DNA of 64,000 bases from assembly GCA_002441465.1 (NCBI GenBank), contig DJWE01000003.1, positions 11,507 through 75,506 of the forward strand, in the 5' to 3' direction. The notes under the pieces are model-generated. The model had not been told where the DNA came from, did no database searches, and saw only the letters and a program-made list of their open reading frames with translations. This stretch comes from Propionibacteriaceae bacterium UBA6238. GTDB taxonomy: Bacteria; Actinomycetota; Actinomycetes; Propionibacteriales; Propionibacteriaceae. Below, one piece after another: positions 59,715 to 64,000 of the stretch (position 1 is its first letter; every line of letters starts with the position of its first letter). The position numbers were made by a program, and so were the translations under genes.

Positions 59715-61364
59715 TCAGCTCAGGTTCGCCGCGTTCGGCAACGACATCAGCTTCGACTTTTCGGTCAGGCTGCCGAACGCCGAGATGAACACGCTCTTCA
59801 GGTCGGCGGATGATGCGGCGCAGAAGTAGTTGTCCCCGTCGGAGTTCTCCAGCTCGGTGTTACCCGCCACCGTGCAGTCGGACGCGTCACTCGCCTTGCC
59901 GGACTTGGTGGGCGAGGCTGCCGCGGCGAGCACGTCGCGCACGTAGGTGTAGCTGTACTTGGACGTCCCGCAGGTCGCCTTGTTGACCGCACCCACGCCG
60001 ATCATGATCAGTCGGATGCCCTGGGCCTTGGCCTCGGTCGCGATCTGGGTGAAATTGTCGCAGGACTGCTTCTTCCCGTTGCCGGCGGAGCCGATGTCGA
60101 GGCTGTTGCTCAGGCTCAGTGCGCTCGAGTCACTGTTGAAGATCTCCGAGGGTGAACCGTCGGTCTCGAAGATGATCACCTTCTTGGGCGTGCCGTACTC
60201 CTCGGGACGCTTCGGCAGGCCTGCATCGGTCACCGGGTCGGTGTTGAGCATGTAGCGCACCGCACCCTTCAGCGCGGCGGCCAGGTGGGTGCCTTCATTG
60301 CTCTTGGTCTTCTCGCCCGTGCTCGCGGTGGGGTAATAGACCTCGTCGTTGGAGATGTCCAGCTGGCCGACCGACTTGCCCAAAGTGGTGGAGGTGTCGA
60401 CGCTGACCACACCGTTGGAGTCCGTCTTCGTGTAGTGGTTCGTGTAGCCGACCGGCACCCAGGATCCGGCGAAGTGCCACTTCTTGTTGTAGGAGTTCCA
60501 CGAGCTGCAGCCCCAGTAGCTACAGGTCGCGTAGGGGTCGGCGTCGGTGAAGGCATCCGTTAGGGCTGGCGGCTCGGCCACCCTGTTGCTCGTGGAAGGC
60601 ACGCTGAGGGCGATCGTGCCGAACGCCACGTACTGCAGGTCCTGATTCATCGACCCGAGCATGTCCTGGATGCCGGTCTTCATGTTGGCCAGGGAGCCGT
60701 TCGGCGTGGAGTAGGTGTCGCCCGTCCAGCTGTCCTTCGTGGTGAAGCCATCGGCCATCGAGGGCGTCCGGTCGGCCATCACCACCACGTCCATCGGGTT
60801 GGGTGCCACGGTGCCGCAGTAGCCGCGGCAGGCCGCCGAGACGACCGCGCCGGTCTGACCGGTCGGGATCCCGATCGCGGGTCCGAACGAGTAGTCGACG
60901 GTCTTGTCGTACTTCACCACGATCGTGTTGCAGTGGTTCGACGTCGTGCACGGCACCGAGCAGATCCCGGATTCCTCGTTGCAGTCGAGCGCGTTGAACG
61001 AGTGGCTGGAGATGCCGCACACGGCCAGGACCGTGGCCCAGTCCGGCGACTTGGTGGTGGAGTTGTAGCTGGTCACGCAGCGCAGGGCCACCGATGGTGT
61101 GATGCTGCCCAGCTGTGCCCCCACCATGTTCGCGCTGGCGAACTCCTGCGCCTCCAGGATTGCGGCCGCCGGATCGTCCGGCAGCTTCAGCACGCCGGCC
61201 GCAGCAGCCGCGTCGAGGGCGTTCTGGAGCGTCTGCCGCTCGTAGGCAAGCTTGGCGATGTCGACGCCGATTGCGGCCGCGGCCATCAGCATCACCAGCG
61301 AGATCGCAACGACGACCGCGACCGCGCCGCGCTCCCCCCTGCGCACCCCTGGCTTCGTCATCAT
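59715..61364 (-). CDS. TadG-like pilus-associated protein with von Willebrand A domain
   Basis: 549 residues. Starts with a TadG-type N-terminus: RRGERGAVAVVVAISLVMLM then AIGVDIAKLAYERQTLQNALDAAA (landmarks GERGAVAVVVA and ALDAAAAAG). A von Willebrand A domain follows; its metal-site motif reads ADRTPSM, a Thr-containing variant of DxSxS. Several Cys pairs (CGISSHSF, CSVPCTTSNHC, CRGYC, CSYWGCS) suggest disulfides outside the cell. The ATG overlaps the stop of the upstream TadE gene (ATGA), so the two are coupled. Confidence 0.85.
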   Translation of the reverse strand: MMTKPGVRRGERGAVAVVVAISLVMLMAAAAIGVDIAKLAYERQTLQNALDAAAAAGVLKLPDDPAAAILEAQEFASANMVGAQLGSITPSVALRCVTSYNSTTKSPDWATVLAVCGISSHSFNALDCNEESGICSVPCTTSNHCNTIVVKYDKTVDYSFGPAIGIPTGQTGAVVSAACRGYCGTVAPNPMDVVVMADRTPSMADGFTTKDSWTGDTYSTPNGSLANMKTGIQDMLGSMNQDLQYVAFGTIALSVPSTSNRVAEPPALTDAFTDADPYATCSYWGCSSWNSYNKKWHFAGSWVPVGYTNHYTKTDSNGVVSVDTSTTLGKSVGQLDISNDEVYYPTASTGEKTKSNEGTHLAAALKGAVRYMLNTDPVTDAGLPKRPEEYGTPKKVIIFETDGSPSEIFNSDSSALSLSNSLDIGSAGNGKKQSCDNFTQIATEAKAQGIRLIMIGVGAVNKATCGTSKYSYTYVRDVLAAAASPTKSGKASDASDCTVAGNTELENSDGDNYFCAASSADLKSVFISAFGSLTEKSKLMSLPNAANLS

Positions 61365-61798
61365 GCCTCGATCCTCATCTGGCTTTCCGCGTGGAGTGTG
61401 ATGGTCGGGTCCATGCCGAGCAGCACGGGTGAGATCCAGGTGTGGACGTAGGCGACGCTGACCTTGATCGTGCTGCCGGTGTCGGAGCTGGAGTCGCTCA
61501 GGGAACAGTTCGCCCCGGCTGGGGTGGTGCACGTGATCGTGATCTTCGTGCCAGCGTTCGTGACCCCGGGCATGCTAGCGATCGAGTTTTCGGCCGCGTT
61601 CTCCGCCTGGGTGTAGATGCCGGTCAGAGCACCGGCCCGGGCGCCCTCCCTCGCGGCGTTCGCCACCTGGGTCTGCGCACCCATGACGATGCCGAAGTCG
61701 ATGATCCCGAGCAACAGCAAGACCAGGACGGGGAGTACAATCGCGAACTCAAGCGCAGCCGCCCCACGCTGCAACCTGCGCGAACTATTACGAGACAC
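61361..61798 (-). CDS. TadE-like pseudopilin
   Basis: 145 residues. The TadE signature is RGAAALEFAIVLPVLVLLLLG, followed by QVANAAREGARAGA. One N-terminal membrane helix and a secreted C-terminal part with Cys and Thr-rich stretch. A minor pilin-like component of the Tad (Flp pilus) system. First of two coupled genes; the full Tad operon (TadA, TadB, TadC) is not in the window. Confidence 0.88.
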   Translation of the reverse strand: MSRNSSRRLQRGAAALEFAIVLPVLVLLLLGIIDFGIVMGAQTQVANAAREGARAGALTGIYTQAENAAENSIASMPGVTNAGTKITITCTTPAGANCSLSDSSSDTGSTIKVSVAYVHTWISPVLLGMDPTITLHAESQMRIEA

Positions 61799-62150
61799 GC
61801 GCGCTCCACAATTCTGCCGTATGGATTATTTCCGGACCCCTCCAGAATTGATGCGAGTCTAGGCGCCCCACGGACGCCCTGTCAACGCCCGCAGAATTGT
61901 TCACAATAGCGCGCCAGCGGTCCGAAACATCGAAGCAGCGCCCGGCGTGTCGGCGTGAGCTGTAGACTGTTTCTCCTAGTCATAGCCCTATTGGCAGGTC
62001 GCTGTGGCTCTCAAGAGCGGTCGGCCGCACAGCCGGGGGTCCCCCATTCGGGCGACACGGAATGTCGCCCAAGAATTGCATCTCGATCTTCTTGTCGAAC
62101 CACCGGATCTGGCTGGTGTCCCCCGAAAGGGTGACTCCGGGTTGCTGCAT
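61799..62150. other. Intergenic region with left repeat array
   Basis: About 350 bases without a credible gene. The TadE end is AT-rich (near 61800-61920) and may hold that promoter. The right side carries the left repeat array and a further palindrome, GGGCGACA-CGGAA-TGTCGCCC at 62050-62070. Confidence 0.5.
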
Positions 62151-62171
62151 TCAGTCCCTCATAAGGGGGAC
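62039..62171. repeat. Left array: three copies of a hairpin repeat
   Basis: GTCCCCCATTCGGGCGAC (62039-62056), GTCCCCCGAAAGGGTGAC (62118-62135) and GTCCCTCATAAGGGGGAC (62154-62171). Each is an imperfect palindrome of 18 bp. The third copy supplies the last codons of the von Willebrand gene. Confidence 0.7.
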
Positions 62172-63704
62172 ATCTTCTGTGGTAGCCGCAGGCTCATCCG
62201 AATCAGGGACCGCGGCGTCGGGAAATCCAATCTTGTCCAGAATGCGGCGATGCTTGCTGGTGTACACGACGGTCATGTCGCCGAGGACGAGCGTGCCGCC
62301 ATCGGCAATCGGCCCGCGCGCGCGGACAGCTCCGAACCGGAGATCAACGAGGACCCCGCCAGGATCGCCCTTGCCGGCTCGTCTGCTCCGCACCGAGCCG
62401 GTGAGACCCTGCAGCTCGACCGCCACGCTCGGCGCGGCCACCTTCGCCCGCCGCCCCTGCACCGGAATATCGGCCAAGGCACGCCCTCTGCGCCGGATCG
62501 TGAGCAACCCGTTCATCGGAGGAATCAGCAGCACTCGGACCAGCCACAGCACGACCGCGGCCCCGACGACGACAGCGACAACGGCTGCGATCGTGGACAG
62601 CAGCGAGGGTGGCAGCCGAATCGGCGCCGCGGGGATCGATGCCGTGCCATCGAACGCCGGCGCGAACTCGAGCCCCAGGCCCTCGGTGAGCGCCCGCTGC
62701 CACGGCGATTCCACCGTGGCGGCCAAGGCAGCCGTCGAGCCCCAGCCGGCCGAACCGGTCACCGCCGCCCGGACCGGAAGCGTCACGCTCTGGTTCGGCG
62801 CCAAGGTCACTTTCTCGGGCAGTCCGGTGAGCGTCACCGTCAGCCCCTCGGGGGTCTCCACCCGGACTCCGGTCAGCTCGACCGGCACGTGGGCGTAGCC
62901 GGAAGTAAGGGTGAGCCGGACATCGACCGGGCTCCCGTCAGCCAGCGCCTTGCCCAGATCGCCCGTCCAGCTCACCGCGATCGGATGGGCCAGCTCCTCC
63001 TTCAACTCCTGAGCGGCCTGCAACCGAACCAGATCACCACCCACCTGCGCGAACCGCGCACCGACCTGGCTCGCGTTCACCTCGGCTGCCTGCGGAAACG
63101 CCTGCTTCAGCAAGGCGGCGTCGGTCGATGCCTGAAGTGCCACCGCATAGGCCGCCACCTGATGGGTCGCATCCAGCCCGGACGCCCGGTCCTGCAGCGC
63201 CTTCCAGGCCGAGGACTTCGGGTTGGCATAGGTCGAGCCCGGAGCGTCCAGCTTCCCGTCCGTGATCAGAATCAGGGCCGCCAGGCGGTGCGTGTCCGGC
63301 TTCTCGAGCTCGCCGAGCCCGGCGGCGATCGCCGCGCCGATGTCGGTATGTCGCCCCGTTGCCTTCTTCGGCAGTTTCGCCAGGACGGACTCGGGGGTCT
63401 TGCCCACCACGCCGTGGAAACGGGGGACCGCCTTGGTGTCGAAGGTGAACAGCGAGACGCGGTCGTCGGCGTCCAGTCCAGCCACCAGCTTGCCCAACTC
63501 CGTGCGGACCTTCGCGTAGCGTCCGCCGGCGTTCATCGAGCCGGACGTGTCGACCAGGACCACATAGTCGGCCGGCTCCGAAGCCAGGCCGAGCGCCTGG
63601 ACCACATCGTCGGTTCCCACCTCGGCGCGCGCCGGGGTGGGAACGGCCAGAGCAGCACCGAGCACACACGCCAGCACCGCCGACCACCTCGCCCAGGCTC
63701 GCAC
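62151..63704 (-). CDS. Membrane-anchored von Willebrand A domain protein
   Basis: 517 residues. Signal peptide (WSAVLACVLGAALAVPTPARA), von Willebrand A domain (about 48-225) with the intact metal-site motif DTSGSMN (Asp52, Ser54, Ser56), then a beta-rich part (about 290-380) and one membrane helix (LLSTIAAVVAVVVGAAVVLWL). The cytosolic tail is basic and ends with FPDAAVPDSDEPAATTEDVP. The start is GTG 63704, seven bases after GGAGGG; GTG 63710 is an alternative. Resembles TadF/von Willebrand surface proteins, role unknown. It lies between two repeat arrays. Confidence 0.8.
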   Translation of the reverse strand: MRAWARWSAVLACVLGAALAVPTPARAEVGTDDVVQALGLASEPADYVVLVDTSGSMNAGGRYAKVRTELGKLVAGLDADDRVSLFTFDTKAVPRFHGVVGKTPESVLAKLPKKATGRHTDIGAAIAAGLGELEKPDTHRLAALILITDGKLDAPGSTYANPKSSAWKALQDRASGLDATHQVAAYAVALQASTDAALLKQAFPQAAEVNASQVGARFAQVGGDLVRLQAAQELKEELAHPIAVSWTGDLGKALADGSPVDVRLTLTSGYAHVPVELTGVRVETPEGLTVTLTGLPEKVTLAPNQSVTLPVRAAVTGSAGWGSTAALAATVESPWQRALTEGLGLEFAPAFDGTASIPAAPIRLPPSLLSTIAAVVAVVVGAAVVLWLVRVLLIPPMNGLLTIRRRGRALADIPVQGRRAKVAAPSVAVELQGLTGSVRSRRAGKGDPGGVLVDLRFGAVRARGPIADGGTLVLGDMTVVYTSKHRRILDKIGFPDAAVPDSDEPAATTEDVPLMRD

Positions 63705-63719
63705 ACCCACTCCCTCCGT

Positions 63720-63823
63720 GTCCCCTTTTCGGGTGACAAATGTCTTGGTTCCGGCGATTTGATGTCCCCTTACGGGTGACGTTCACGTCGATTTCGGCTC
63801 TTTCATGTCCTCTTTCGGGTGAC
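63720..63823. repeat. Right array: three copies of the same hairpin repeat
   Basis: GTCCCCTTTTCGGGTGAC (63720-63737), GTCCCCTTACGGGTGAC (63764-63780) and GTCCTCTTTCGGGTGAC (63807-63823), spaced 44 and 43 bases start to start, i.e. about four helical turns. Located immediately upstream of the von Willebrand gene. Confidence 0.75.
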
Positions 63824-63989
63824 CCAAACCAGGCCGTCAGAGCCACTTTAGCCGATTTCCGGAGTTTTTCGGAAGAACCCTTTGACACCGACTAGATACC
63901 GATGTAATGATTCTTCCCGACGTGACCTTGGCGGATGGTTAACCGGGGTCACCGGCGGACCTATCCCAAGCACCTGAAAGGGGTCTCTC

Positions 63990-64000
63990 ATGAAGAACCT
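63990..64000 (+). CDS. Start of a gene cut by the window end
   Basis: AAAGGGG followed seven bases later by ATG AAG AAC at the end of the window (protein begins MKN). Only three codons are visible. Given the TadE/TadG-like neighbours a pilin (Flp) is possible, but this is a guess. Confidence 0.4.

Noticed and set aside
59655..59723. 9-bp inverted repeat CTGAGCTGA/TCAGCTCAG between amidase and TadG-like genes
   Set aside because: Arms are 50 bases apart and fall on the two stop codons; too weak to call a terminator.
62039..63823. CRISPR array
   Set aside because: The repeats are imperfect, only three per side, with a gene in between and no constant spacer length; no cas genes.

Overview
This window is high-GC, gene-dense DNA from an actinobacterium. 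Evidence for this is the strong G/C bias at third codon positions, GTG starts, a DnaB of mycobacterial type, DUF222/HNH, DUF1707, DUF4386 and DUF202 proteins, TadE-like pilus proteins, and lipobox lipoproteins. A fused 2-hydroxyacyl-CoA dehydratase activase suggests a facultative or anaerobic lifestyle, so a Propionibacteriales-like organism is plausible; that placement is an inference. dnaB and several DnaA-box-like sites suggest, but do not prove, that the window lies on the origin-proximal side of the chromosome. I see no rRNA, tRNA, CRISPR array, complete insertion sequence or prophage.

Layout. 0.1-3.1 kb: copper efflux operon csoR-copZ-copA on the minus strand, with a clear CsoR operator. 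3.1-5.4 kb: a leader with DnaA-like boxes, dnaB, and a small secreted protein. 5.9-16.5 kb: DUF222/HNH nuclease, alpha/beta hydrolase, proline dehydrogenase-methyltransferase pair, rhodanese, regulator-glycosyltransferase pair, D-Ala-D-Ala carboxypeptidase, LysE exporter with an AsnC/Lrp regulator, a truncated sugar-efflux MFS gene, and a patatin. 16.5-21.6 kb: TetR regulator facing a 1460-residue activase across a perfect palindrome. 21.6-29.9 kb: PAP2/DUF202 operon, isochorismatase-like hydrolase, methyltransferase, a Na+/H+ antiporter fused to a UBP-type zinc finger, and a GH65 enzyme. 29.9-38.6 kb: a GH13 enzyme with TetR, DUF1028, a divergent DUF4386/TetR pair, a translationally coupled MarR/zinc-ribbon/HEAT operon, a ThrE-type exporter, an MBL hydrolase and a DUF1707 protein.

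38.6-50.1 kb: an uncharacterised coiled-coil protein, lipoprotein, beta-CASP nuclease, tyrosine phosphatase, CAP-domain secreted protein, a LacI/alpha-glucosidase divergent pair with a strong operator, a 59-residue YegP-like protein, membrane protein, flavodoxin, aldo/keto reductase and GNAT. 50.1-59.7 kb: an 11-codon leader and two hairpins ahead of a DHA2 multidrug transporter (a candidate attenuator), Nudix, a second Na+/H+ antiporter, an adenine-deaminase-like enzyme, a large TPR-like membrane protein, SDR and a cell-wall amidase. 59.7-64 kb: Tad-type TadE and a Tad/von Willebrand protein, then a second von Willebrand protein flanked on both sides by triplet arrays of a 17-18 bp hairpin repeat.

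Functional themes. Alpha-glucoside use is represented by GH65, two GH13 enzymes, and LacI and TetR control. Stress and export functions include copper, two CPA1 antiporters, LysE, ThrE and MFS. The envelope is served by a PBP4-type enzyme, an amidase, a CAP protein and Tad-like surface proteins. The least explained parts are the repeat-flanked von Willebrand gene, the MFS leader, the dnaB leader, and the two large helical-repeat proteins.
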